Source: CAZEPJ01 sp964514105 (GTDB taxonomy: Bacteria > Desulfobacterota > Desulfocorpusculales > Desulfocorpusculum). Taken from it: a DNA stretch of 30,475 bases. Shown one piece after another: positions 22,438-30,392 of this stretch. The position numbers and the translations under genes were made by a program. Under the pieces are notes generated by a model. That model was not told the DNA's origin. It did not search any database and saw only the letters and a program-made list of their open reading frames with translations. Position 1 is the stretch's first letter; every line of letters starts with the position of its first letter. Where the stretch lies: positions 1-30,475 of the forward strand of contig CAZEPJ010000054.1 in NCBI GenBank assembly GCA_964514105.1, in the 5' to 3' direction.

Positions 22438-25068
22438 TCAGACGGGGGACGCCCTGGCGGCCGTCACCACGGTCTCCAGGTCGTTCAGGATCCGCTCCCG
22501 CTGGTGGGCCACGGCCGGGCCGTTGCCCATGATCATGTCCAGCTGCCGCGTGTGGATGATGAGATATCCCAGGACGCGAAGCCTGATCTTCATGGACGCC
22601 TCGTCCAGGCCCTCGATCCGCGCGAAGACCGCGTCCTCCTTCATTTCCAAGTGGAAGCCGAAACGCCCCAGGATGTCCCCCACGAAAGCGGATCGGGCCA
22701 CGCGCCGGGGGTAGTCGGCCGCCCCCCCCTTGAACTGGAAGCTGATGTAGTTTTCGGCGGCCCAGGGGCCGACCAGGGCCTCGATGGTGGAGAAGTGGAA
22801 ACCGAAGCGAGACGTGAGGCTGCAGAAGTTGCGGGAGATCATGAAGTAGTTGCGGTTGGCGTACTGGGATCGCATGGAGGGATCCAGGGACGGATTGGTG
22901 GTGGCCTGCATCATGACGGACATGAACCCCCGGGTGTCCACAGGGGGCGGCCCCTCCCACGGGACGGCGGTGATCCCTTCCCAGATGGCCAGCATGGGGA
23001 CGGAGGCGATGTTGTCCAAGTCCACGAAGCGGCCCTCCACCTCCTCCCGGTACCCGTCGTCCAGGTTGAGGATCCACCATTGCATGGGGGTCCCGCACAC
23101 GAGCTGCTTGCTGGATCGCTCCGGAAAACGGTGCTCCTTGCCGAAGGCGAACATCTCCTGCACGGCCTTCTCATGGCAGAACCGGGTGATGTCGTGAAAC
23201 GTCCGGCAGTTCTGCGGGCGGAATTCCAGGCCGTCGGGATCGATGAGGTTCAGGGGGATGATGTGCGCGGCGACCCGTTTGAGGGTCTCGTGCACGGGGC
23301 TCCCTTCCATGAGGTTGGGCTTCCGGGGCACCCGGGAGAGCAGGGCCTCCACGCACCCATCGTAGATCCTCCGTGCCTCGGCGTCCAGGGTGACGGTCTG
23401 ACCTGCGGCCAGGGCAACCATGACCCCCGGCACCCCGAACAGGGCGGGCACCTGAAACTCCCTGGCCACGTTGGCCAGATGTCCGGTCACGCTCCCTTGC
23501 TCGGTCACCACCCCCGCGGCCCGGTTGAGGAGGGCGGCCCACCGGGGAAGGGCCTGGGACGCCGCCAGCACCGCCCCCTGGGGGAATCGCAGGGCGTCGG
23601 CCTCCTTCTCCACGCGGAAGACGGAGCCGCAGGCCACCCCCGGGCTGGCCGTGGCCCCGCCCTGGAGGATCAGCCGGCCCTCCATGCCCGGCGGGGCAAG
23701 GGATCCCCCTTCTTCCGCCTCCCCCTCCCGCTGCCGGAGGGGGCGAGACTGCAGGATGTGCAGTTCGCCGTCGGGGCCGATGGCCCACTCGATGTCCTGG
23801 GGCGTCTGGTAGTGTTCCTCCAGCCGGACGGCCATGCGGGCCAGTGTCACGGCCTGTTCGTCGGTCAGCGAAGGGGCATCTTTCTTCTCCCCGGTCAAGG
23901 TGAGTCGGCAGACCCCCTCCTCGGGGTAGCAGACGAACTGCCGCTCCTTGACCCGGATGTCCCGGTGGGAGACGGCCATGGGCTCCCCGCGGGAGACCAC
24001 GAAGAGGTCCGGCGTGGCGCTGCCGTCCACCACGGACTTGGGGAGCCCCCACACGGAATTGATGTGGACGGCGTCATCCCGAATGTGAATGGGGTTGCGG
24101 GAATACATGACGCCGCTCGCCACCGCATGGACCATGACCATGCAGCCCACCCCCATGGCGATCTCCTCGTCCCGCACCCCGCGGTTGAAGCGGTAGGCCA
24201 TGGCCGGCACGCTGTACTTGCTGGCCACGATCTCCTTGTACGCGTGCATGAGGTATTCGCGGCTCACGTTGAGCTCGGAGCGATACTGGCCGGCGAAGGA
24301 GAGGCCTGCGGAATCCTCGGCCAGGGCGCTGCTGCGCATGGACACGGTGATGGCCGCCCCCTCCTGCCGCTCCAGCTCCCGGTACGCCTGGTCGATGGCC
24401 GCCTCCACGTCCCGGGGCAGCTCGGCGCGGATGATGAGCTGTTGGAGGTCCGCGCTCAGCCCGTGGAGGGCGATGGGGTCGTCCACGGCCGCGGCCTGAA
24501 CGCGCCGATCGATCTCCGTCTGGAGGTCGTTGGACTCCATGAACCGTCCGTAGGCCAGGGAGGAGATGACGAAGCCGTTGGGCACCCGCAGCCCCAGGCG
24601 GTTGCGGATCTCCCCCAGGTTGGCCATCTTGCTCCCCACCGCATCGGTCGCCTCCTTGTCGATCTCGTCCAGGGGGATGCAGAGGCGGTGCGTCGCCGGG
24701 AGGCCCCTGTCGGCCAGCAGTCCGTTGACCGTCTCCCGGATCTCGTTGAATCGGTCCAGGAGCGCCGAGTACTTGCCCGGGGCCAGCTCCTCCATGTTCT
24801 TGACGATGCGGAAGACGTTGACCGAGACGGCCGTGCTGTTGGCCCGCACGAAGGACATGCCGAATGGGCGGTTGCCCCGCAGGGCCCCCTCCATGTCTGA
24901 CATGATCTCCAGGGCCTTGTTGTTGGCGTTGAGCAGGAGCTTGAAGCTGTGGTACCGGGCCTTGAAGGCGGCACGCAGCGCCTCGGCGCTGCCGGCGGAC
25001 GCCTCCCTCCGGCGCCCGAAAGGGACGAGCCGCTTGAGGAATGGGATCACTCCGGTCCCGCCATGCAT
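22438..25068 (-). CDS. PEP synthase/PPDK-like phosphotransferase with unassigned C-terminal domain
   Basis: A protein of about 876 residues. After about 100 helical residues comes a PPDK_N-type ATP-binding region (about 110-430): VGSKMANLGEI, ITVSMRSSALAEDSAG, SGVMYSRNP, WGLPKSVVDGSATPD and PQDIEWAI with ILQSRPL. Next is the phosphohistidine domain with GGATASPGVACG and TEQGSVTGHLANVAREF, where His530 should carry the phosphate. The remaining 280 residues lack the PEP/pyruvate TIM barrel found in PpsA and PpdK; instead there are WWILNLDDG, RNYFMISRNFCSL and ENYISFQFKGG segments I cannot assign. It probably autophosphorylates from ATP and passes phosphate to an unknown acceptor. Start unclear: ATG 25068, GTG 25050, or GTG 25119 overlapping the upstream stop as GTGA. 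Confidence 0.8.
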   Translation of the reverse strand: MHGGTGVIPFLKRLVPFGRRREASAGSAEALRAAFKARYHSFKLLLNANNKALEIMSDMEGALRGNRPFGMSFVRANSTAVSVNVFRIVKNMEELAPGKYSALLDRFNEIRETVNGLLADRGLPATHRLCIPLDEIDKEATDAVGSKMANLGEIRNRLGLRVPNGFVISSLAYGRFMESNDLQTEIDRRVQAAAVDDPIALHGLSADLQQLIIRAELPRDVEAAIDQAYRELERQEGAAITVSMRSSALAEDSAGLSFAGQYRSELNVSREYLMHAYKEIVASKYSVPAMAYRFNRGVRDEEIAMGVGCMVMVHAVASGVMYSRNPIHIRDDAVHINSVWGLPKSVVDGSATPDLFVVSRGEPMAVSHRDIRVKERQFVCYPEEGVCRLTLTGEKKDAPSLTDEQAVTLARMAVRLEEHYQTPQDIEWAIGPDGELHILQSRPLRQREGEAEEGGSLAPPGMEGRLILQGGATASPGVACGSVFRVEKEADALRFPQGAVLAASQALPRWAALLNRAAGVVTEQGSVTGHLANVAREFQVPALFGVPGVMVALAAGQTVTLDAEARRIYDGCVEALLSRVPRKPNLMEGSPVHETLKRVAAHIIPLNLIDPDGLEFRPQNCRTFHDITRFCHEKAVQEMFAFGKEHRFPERSSKQLVCGTPMQWWILNLDDGYREEVEGRFVDLDNIASVPMLAIWEGITAVPWEGPPPVDTRGFMSVMMQATTNPSLDPSMRSQYANRNYFMISRNFCSLTSRFGFHFSTIEALVGPWAAENYISFQFKGGAADYPRRVARSAFVGDILGRFGFHLEMKEDAVFARIEGLDEASMKIRLRVLGYLIIHTRQLDMIMGNGPAVAHQRERILNDLETVVTAARASPV

Positions 25069-25115
25069 GAAGGCCGACGGAATATGGGGTTCGTTGCCGG
25101 GGACAACGCCCGCTC

Positions 25116-25823
25116 TCACACTTCCTTCTTGGCCCCTGCCTTGATCTGCAACCCGGCCCCCTCGCAGAGAAACAAGATGGCGTATCCCCACCAGAGGGTG
25201 TAGACCACGTAGAAGACCAGGGAGAAAATGAGGGTGCCGCTGGCAGCCGAGACCGTCTTGGCCTCGATCTCGTAAAAGTTGTAGCCCACCTCCAACCCCC
25301 GCTTGGAGACCGCGGAGAGCCAGGCGGCCGCGTCGAAGTTCTTGGTGCGCTTGAGGTCCTTCTCCATCTCCTTGAAGCTGGACCACCAGACGAAGAGCAC
25401 CTCCCGCTCCGAGAAGCCGTAGCGGTCGGCCACTGCCTTGCCCCGGTTATGGAACATGTCCTCGGCATCGCGGAGGGCCGCCTTGGAGATATCCGCCAGG
25501 TCTCCGGCCGTCCGGATCTGGCCGTCCTTTTCCTCCACCATGGCCCCGGCCGCCTTGAGGAGCTTGGCTGCCTTGGCCGTGGCGTCCTTGTCTCCCAGCT
25601 TGAAGCTCGCCTGAAAGGCCTTTCCCTTTCGATCCTCGGCGTCCTTGAGGAGCGCCGGGATGTAGTAGGTGGAGCCCTTGGCGATGGAGTTGAAGAAGAT
25701 GTCCGCCGCCTCGAAGGCGTTCCGACCTCCGAACAGGGGGGTAAACATCACCAGCAGGATGGCGAAGAACGCGATGGTCATGACAATTCCGACGGTCAGG
25801 GACCGCTTTGCGTGAGCAGCCAT
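25116..25823 (-). CDS. two-helix membrane protein of unknown function
   Basis: A 235-residue protein with a transmembrane helix at about 9-29 and another at about 196-222, enclosing a soluble segment of some 165 residues. That segment is Lys/Asp/Ala-rich and probably helical, with alternating KLLKAAGAMVEEKDGQIRT and WWSSFKEMEKDLKRTKNFDA stretches; it is likely periplasmic. A short basic tail ends KAGAKKEV. I recognise no named family. GGGAGG precedes the ATG, which lies 4 bases after the permease stop. The next gene may begin at a GTG overlapping this stop codon. Such tight spacing suggests it works with the permease and the dikinase-like protein. Confidence 0.75.
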   Translation of the reverse strand: MAAHAKRSLTVGIVMTIAFFAILLVMFTPLFGGRNAFEAADIFFNSIAKGSTYYIPALLKDAEDRKGKAFQASFKLGDKDATAKAAKLLKAAGAMVEEKDGQIRTAGDLADISKAALRDAEDMFHNRGKAVADRYGFSEREVLFVWWSSFKEMEKDLKRTKNFDAAAWLSAVSKRGLEVGYNFYEIEAKTVSAASGTLIFSLVFYVVYTLWWGYAILFLCEGAGLQIKAGAKKEV

Positions 25824-25827
25824 GGAA

Positions 25828-27108
25828 TCAACCCTCCCCCCGAAGCGGCTTGAGATTGGTGAAGAACTTGCTGGCCACCCAGAACGCGAAGATGCCCACC
25901 ACCACGAAGAAGATCCAGTTGCCCACCGTGGCGATGCCGTCCACGGTCCCCCTGGTGAGGTCCAGGATCTCCATCTCCCGAAGCTGCTTGGGCAAGGCGA
26001 ACAGCCGGTTCACGAATCCGGCGAGCACGGCCATGGCGTAGAACCCCCGGATGTAGATCCCCTTGACCACCTTGGTGGTGAAGGCCCCCAGCTGGATACC
26101 GATGAGTGAGCCCAGGAGCATGCCCATGGCCAGGGTGTAAAAGATGAACCCGTAGATCACGTACTGGCTGATGGCGGCGAAGCCGGCCGTGAATATGATC
26201 TGGAGGACGTCCGTCCCCACGGTGGTGAAGGAGGAGACCCCCAGGATGTACACGAACATGGGGAAGGTCAGAAAACCGCCGCCCACCCCCATGATGGCCG
26301 CCACGAAGCCCACCACCAGGCCGCAGAGGGCGACAAAGAGGGCCGGGATCTTCTTGCCACCGGGGACCAGGTCCTCGTCGAAGGTCAAGACGGGCGGAAT
26401 CCTGGCTCCCTGCAGGCGGGCCGGGAGCCCCTTGCCCCCCGATGCGGCCTCGGCGCCGTGGGGGCTTTCTCCATGGTGGGCCCCCACGCGGTCTCCCATC
26501 TTCCTCAGCTTGAGGAAGTCCGCCAGGGAGTAAATCCCGAGAAAGCCCAGCAGGACCACGTACACGATGCTGATGAAGGTGTCGCTGAGAACGGGGTTGG
26601 TCTCGTACAGGGCCCGGTTGATCATCCCGCCCCCCATGGCCCCCACGATGGATCCCGCCAGAAACGCCACGGCCAGGCTCACCGAGACGTTCCCCAGCTT
26701 CTTGTGGACCACGGTCCCCATGATGGCCTTGGCAAAGATGTGGAAGAGGTCCGTGCCCACGGCCAAAATGCCCTTGACCCCGGCGCTCATGAGGGCGGGG
26801 GTGATGATGAATCCCCCCCCCGCCCCGATGGCGCCCGTGATCAGCCCGGCGCACAGGCCGATGACGGTGGACACCAGGAACGTGGTTGGGGTGTAAAAGG
26901 AGGGCGTGTACGCCTCCTTCCCCCCCAGCATGGCCGGAAGGTCCGCTGCCATGGCCACCGAGACCAGGGCCGCCGAGCCCGCCAGGCCTCCCAGGAGCCA
27001 CAGCCGTTTCCGGTCCCTGAGTATGACGTTGGAGACCTCGACCTCCCACCTGGCGTGGTACGTGAACGCCTGCACGAACATCCCGTACAAGTGCCGCCCC
27101 CGTTTCAT
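25828..27108 (-). CDS. TauE/SafE family permease (sulfite/anion exporter-like)
   Basis: A 426-residue membrane protein of the TauE/SafE group. Both family repeats are visible: GLCAGLITGAIGAGGGFIITPALMS in the first half and VVGFVAAIMGVGGGFLTFPMFV in the second, each with the Gly-rich G-x-GGGF motif. It is longer than the usual 250 residues: a basic 40-residue N-terminus, an extra first helix, a hydrophilic central loop of about 60 residues and a last helix near the C-terminus. Family members carry sulfite, sulfoacetate or other small organosulfur anions; the substrate here is unknown. GGGGAGGG precedes the ATG. The response regulator gene upstream ends 122 bases away, a gap holding a T-rich patch near 27195-27200 but no clear promoter. 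Confidence 0.88.
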   Translation of the reverse strand: MKRGRHLYGMFVQAFTYHARWEVEVSNVILRDRKRLWLLGGLAGSAALVSVAMAADLPAMLGGKEAYTPSFYTPTTFLVSTVIGLCAGLITGAIGAGGGFIITPALMSAGVKGILAVGTDLFHIFAKAIMGTVVHKKLGNVSVSLAVAFLAGSIVGAMGGGMINRALYETNPVLSDTFISIVYVVLLGFLGIYSLADFLKLRKMGDRVGAHHGESPHGAEAASGGKGLPARLQGARIPPVLTFDEDLVPGGKKIPALFVALCGLVVGFVAAIMGVGGGFLTFPMFVYILGVSSFTTVGTDVLQIIFTAGFAAISQYVIYGFIFYTLAMGMLLGSLIGIQLGAFTTKVVKGIYIRGFYAMAVLAGFVNRLFALPKQLREMEILDLTRGTVDGIATVGNWIFFVVVGIFAFWVASKFFTNLKPLRGEG

Positions 27109-27230
27109 CGCACCCTCCCCTCCCCGTGAGTCGTCACTGCGCTGCCAAGGCGTTGCCGGAAAGCGGTCCCAGGACTGCACTGACGCGGCCCCGGAAAAAT
27201 GGTCATGCCCCTTTCGGGCCCCGGGACCTG

Positions 27231-27656
27231 TTAGATCTCCCCCGTCTCCTGGATGTGCCGGATCTTCTGCTCCTGGATATGCTTTCTCTTGTAGGCGTCC
27301 TGGAGCTTGTAGAGCAGGTCGTCGATGTCGATAGGCTTCATGAGGTAGTCGAAGGCCCCCAGTTCCATCCCCTCTATGGCCACCTCCATGTTGGCGTGGC
27401 CCGTGAGCAGGACGACCTCCACCAACGGGGCCACCCGTTTGATCTCCCGCAGGGCCTGGATGCCGTCCATGCCGGGCATCTTCACGTCCAGGACCACCAC
27501 ATCCACGGGCTGGCGCCCGAGAAAGGCCAGGGCCTCCTCCCCTGTACAGGCGCTGTTGACCCGCAGGTCACGCTTCCTCAGCCGCTTGACCAGGGTCTCC
27601 AGGAACTCCCTTTCGTCGTCCACCAGAAGGACGCTGAACTCATCCACGGCCCTCAT
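27231..27656 (-). CDS. single-domain response regulator (third of three)
   Basis: A 141-residue receiver-only protein. Acidic pocket residues lie in LLVDDE, the phosphoacceptor is Asp57 in VVVLDVKMPGMDG, with Thr85 in LLTGHA and Lys108 in DYLMKP. After the receiver comes a short charged helical tail (KRKHIQEQKIRHIQE) but no DNA-binding or enzymatic output. It is closely similar to the first regulator of the block, including the tail. The ATG at 27656 lies 17 bases inside the end of the preceding regulator gene, behind CAGGGGAG; an ATG at 27677 is less likely. Output is probably by protein contact or phosphorelay. Confidence 0.9.
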   Translation of the reverse strand: MRAVDEFSVLLVDDEREFLETLVKRLRKRDLRVNSACTGEEALAFLGRQPVDVVVLDVKMPGMDGIQALREIKRVAPLVEVVLLTGHANMEVAIEGMELGAFDYLMKPIDIDDLLYKLQDAYKRKHIQEQKIRHIQETGEI

Positions 27657-28047
27657 CTCCCCTGCGGCAGGCCTCATGGATTTTCTCCACCAGTTCCTCC
27701 AGGTCGCACGGCTTGGTGAGGTAGTCGAACGCGCCCATGGCGATCCCCTCCCGGGCGGCCTTCTCAGAGCCGTGGCCAGTGAGCATGATGACGGGCATCC
27801 CGGGGTCCATCATCTTGAAGATCCTGAGGACCTCCATGCCGTCCATGTCCTCCATCTTGAGGTCCAGGATGGCCACGTCGAACTCGTTCCTCCGCAGGCT
27901 CTGGATGCCCGCCGAGCCGCTGTAGGCCACGGATACGTCCATGTTCCGTTTGGCCATGCGCTTGGCCAGGACGTTGACGTACCCCTCCTCGTCGTCCACC
28001 AGCAGAAGCCGGATGCGGCCCGTCCGCGCCTTTTCGCCGTTTCCCAT
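27640..28047 (-). CDS. single-domain response regulator (second of three)
   Basis: A 135-residue receiver-only protein with LLLVDDEEG, phosphoacceptor Asp62 in AILDLKMEDMDG, Thr90 in MLTGHG and Lys112 in YLTKPCD. It differs most from the other two: the usual KMPGMDG loop is KMEDMDG, and there is no long helical tail. It ends in a basic/acidic EACRRGDEGRG whose coding sequence overlaps the next regulator. It starts 12 bases after the first regulator's stop. Confidence 0.9.
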   Translation of the reverse strand: MGNGEKARTGRIRLLLVDDEEGYVNVLAKRMAKRNMDVSVAYSGSAGIQSLRRNEFDVAILDLKMEDMDGMEVLRIFKMMDPGMPVIMLTGHGSEKAAREGIAMGAFDYLTKPCDLEELVEKIHEACRRGDEGRG

Positions 28048-28059
28048 GGGGCGACGCCC

Positions 28060-28494
28060 CTACGCGCCTCGGCCTCGCGTGGTGATCTCCTTGAGCCGGG
28101 CCTCCATGATCTTCTGCTCGTGCTGGCGCTTCTTGGCCTTGGCCTCCCCCACCTTGGCCAGGAGCGTCTCCACCTCGCACGGCTTCATGAGGTAATCGAA
28201 GGCCCCCAGCTTCATCCCCTCGATGGCGGTCTCCACCGTGGCATGCCCCGTGAGCATGATGACCTCCACCAGGGGATGGGCCCGCTTGATCTCCCGGAGG
28301 GCCTCGATGCCGTCCATGCCGGGCATCTTCACATCCAGGATGACCACATCCACCGTCTTGTCCTCGCCGAGGCGCTTGAGGGCCTCGGGCCCGCTGAACG
28401 CGGACAGGACGGTGAGGTCCCTCTTGGTCAGCCGCTTGGTCATGGTCTCCACGAAGGGCACCTCATCGTCCACGAGCAGGACCACCGCCGCCAT
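28060..28494 (-). CDS. single-domain response regulator (first of three)
   Basis: A 144-residue receiver-only protein: VVLLVDDE, phosphoacceptor Asp54 in VILDVKMPGMDG, Thr82 in MLTGHA and Lys104 in DYLMKPCEV, then a charged helical tail (KAKKRQHEQKIMEARLKEI). There is no output domain. The ATG at 28494 lies 2 bases after the kinase stop and 6 bases after GGGAGGGGGG, which lies within the end of the kinase gene. This is clear translational coupling, so the adjacent kinase is the natural phosphodonor. Confidence 0.92.
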   Translation of the reverse strand: MAAVVLLVDDEVPFVETMTKRLTKRDLTVLSAFSGPEALKRLGEDKTVDVVILDVKMPGMDGIEALREIKRAHPLVEVIMLTGHATVETAIEGMKLGAFDYLMKPCEVETLLAKVGEAKAKKRQHEQKIMEARLKEITTRGRGA

Positions 28495-28496
28495 CT

Positions 28497-30254
28497 TCAA
28501 CCCCCCTCCCTCTCGGACCGCTCAACCGCCGGGATCTCTCCACCCGCCTCCGGCCGCGCCAATCCCTCCTGCCTTTTGGCAATGGGCAGATGGATGTGAA
28601 AGGTGGTGCCGACACCCACCGCGCTGTTGACGGTGATATCGCCGCCCATTTTGTCAATGATACCATAGCAGATGGAGAGCCCCAACCCGGTTCCCTTGCC
28701 CACGGGCTTGGTGGTGAAGAACGGGTCGAAGATGCGCACGAGGTTGGCCTGGGGGATTCCACCCCCCGTGTCGGTGACGTCCACCACCACCTTGTCCACC
28801 TCCGCACGGGTGCTTATCTCGATGGACCCGCCCGTCTTTTCCATCTCGTCCAGGGCGTTGTTGATGAGGTTGAGCAGGACCTGCTGCATCTCCGAGGGAG
28901 AGGCCAGGATCCGGGGGAGCTCAGGCGCCAGGTTGGTCTGGAGCTTCACATTGCTGAACCGGGCCCGCTGCTCCGATAGGGCCACCATCTCCCGGATCAG
29001 ATCGTTGAGCTGGACCTCCTTGGCCCTGGGGTCGGTCTTGCGGGCGAAGCTCAGGAGCTTGTGGGTGATCTCCTTGCAGCGGCGCCCCTGGGTCTTGATC
29101 TGTTTGAGGGCCCGGGAGAACTCCGCCAGGTTCTCGCTCTCCCTTATCCCCTCCTCCTGGAGCAGGTCCTCCATCCAGCCTGCTTCCTCCACCATGATGG
29201 CCACCGGGTTGTTGATCTCGTGGGCGATGCCCGCAGCCAGTTCCCCCACCGAGGCCAGTTTTCCCGCCTCGATGACCCGCTCGTTCATCATCTCCTTCTC
29301 GCTGTCGGCCTGAACCATACGGCCGATCATTCGCCTGGAGATGAACAACGCGGTCATGACGATGCCCACGCCCCCCACCAGGAAGATGGCCAGGCTCAGC
29401 ACCCGGGCCCTGTACAGCTCCGAGAGGGCGTCATCCTTGTCCTGCTGGAACACCAGGATCCACTCCCCGTTCTTGAGGGGCGTTATCATGTAGATTGCCT
29501 CCCGGCCCGTCCCGTCCGGGCGCTCGAAGGCCGCCACCTGCCCTTCCACCACCTCCTTGGCCAGCAGCTCCGTAAGAAACGCCCTGTCCAGGCTGGACTC
29601 GGAGCGGGGACGGGTCTGAAACTCCCCCCGCCGGTTGAGGATGAACGCGGAGCCGGTCCGGCCGATCTGGGTGTTCTCCACCAGGGCGTTGAAGGCCACG
29701 AAGTCGATGGTTGTGCGCAGCACCCACTCGCCCCCCCCCCAGCGCTGCTTCAGGGTGATGATGAAGTGGGGGGTGCGTCGAAGGCCCAGGAACACGTCGC
29801 TGATGAAGAGGTGGGACTGCATGGCCTTCTTGAACCATTCGGTGCCGCCGTATTCGGCCCCCTTGAGTCCGAATGGCCCCGCATATGCGATCTGGATGCC
29901 CTGATCGTCCACCAGGCCCAAATCCACGAAGGTCCCGCCGTACTCCTCCCGCAGGATGGAGAGTTTCTCCTGGAGGAAGGCGTTGTCGCTGAGCTGCTCG
30001 AAGCGGAAGGACCGGGCGATGAGCTGGATGTTGGTCAGCCGCTCATAGAGAAAGCTGTCGATGCTCTGCTTGTGCTTCTTGACCAGCTCCTGGAGGTGGG
30101 CCCGGACCTTGTCCTTGTACGCGGTGTGAAAGTAGTACCCGATGATGCCGCTGATGAGGATCAAGGGGGCAAAGGAGACCGCGATGATGCTCACCACCAT
30201 CTTTCGGTTGAGGGACCGGTAATAGTCCCCCCCGGTTGCCTTGGGCTCTCTCAT
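28497..30254 (-). CDS. dCache-type sensor histidine kinase (NtrB-like catalytic core)
   Basis: A membrane sensor kinase of about 585 residues. Transmembrane helices lie at about 20-42 and 285-307. The extracytoplasmic part between them resembles a double Cache ligand-binding domain (FVDLGLVDDQGIQIAYAGP, IGRTGSAFILNRRGEF, YMITPLKNGEWILVFQQD). No HAMP domain is evident. The catalytic core has phosphoacceptor His345 in AAGIAHEINNPVAI, the N box LLNLINNALDEM, DTGGGIP, FDPFFTTK and GKGTGLGLS. Such Cache sensors usually detect small organic or inorganic ions. The start is uncertain: ATG 30254 gives the most family-like N-terminus; ATG 30287 or 30329 would add up to 25 residues. None has a strong ribosome-binding site. 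Confidence 0.9.
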   Translation of the reverse strand: MREPKATGGDYYRSLNRKMVVSIIAVSFAPLILISGIIGYYFHTAYKDKVRAHLQELVKKHKQSIDSFLYERLTNIQLIARSFRFEQLSDNAFLQEKLSILREEYGGTFVDLGLVDDQGIQIAYAGPFGLKGAEYGGTEWFKKAMQSHLFISDVFLGLRRTPHFIITLKQRWGGGEWVLRTTIDFVAFNALVENTQIGRTGSAFILNRRGEFQTRPRSESSLDRAFLTELLAKEVVEGQVAAFERPDGTGREAIYMITPLKNGEWILVFQQDKDDALSELYRARVLSLAIFLVGGVGIVMTALFISRRMIGRMVQADSEKEMMNERVIEAGKLASVGELAAGIAHEINNPVAIMVEEAGWMEDLLQEEGIRESENLAEFSRALKQIKTQGRRCKEITHKLLSFARKTDPRAKEVQLNDLIREMVALSEQRARFSNVKLQTNLAPELPRILASPSEMQQVLLNLINNALDEMEKTGGSIEISTRAEVDKVVVDVTDTGGGIPQANLVRIFDPFFTTKPVGKGTGLGLSICYGIIDKMGGDITVNSAVGVGTTFHIHLPIAKRQEGLARPEAGGEIPAVERSEREGG

Positions 30255-30383
30255 GGGCTGTCCGGCGGCCTCGGCAGTGCCCTTCATTACGCCGCAGGCG
30301 GGTGGAGGCCCATGCCCCGGGACTCGCATCTCGGATCAGAAGCCCCCTTGAAAGGCCTCCTGGGCCCACCCTGGAACGGAAGG

Positions 30384-30392
30384 AGGATAGCA
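30384..30392 (-). promoter_or_regulatory. candidate extended -10 promoter of the kinase-regulator block
   Basis: On the minus strand, TGCTATCCT (30392-30384) matches an extended -10 element, 55-130 bases before the possible kinase starts. No convincing -35 is seen, and I see no sigma54 -24/-12 pair. The remaining sequence to the window edge (30393-30475) shows no gene. Confidence 0.35.

Noticed and set aside
22168..24900. Long plus-strand open frame spanning the assembly gap
   Set aside because: It runs through 100 N and opposes the dikinase-like gene; composition is that of an antisense shadow.
27109..27230. Sigma54-type promoter or intrinsic terminator between the third regulator and the permease
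   Set aside because: No -24/-12 GG..GC pair with proper spacing; a CCC-GAAA-GGG hairpin is too short and its T-run is about 10 bases away.
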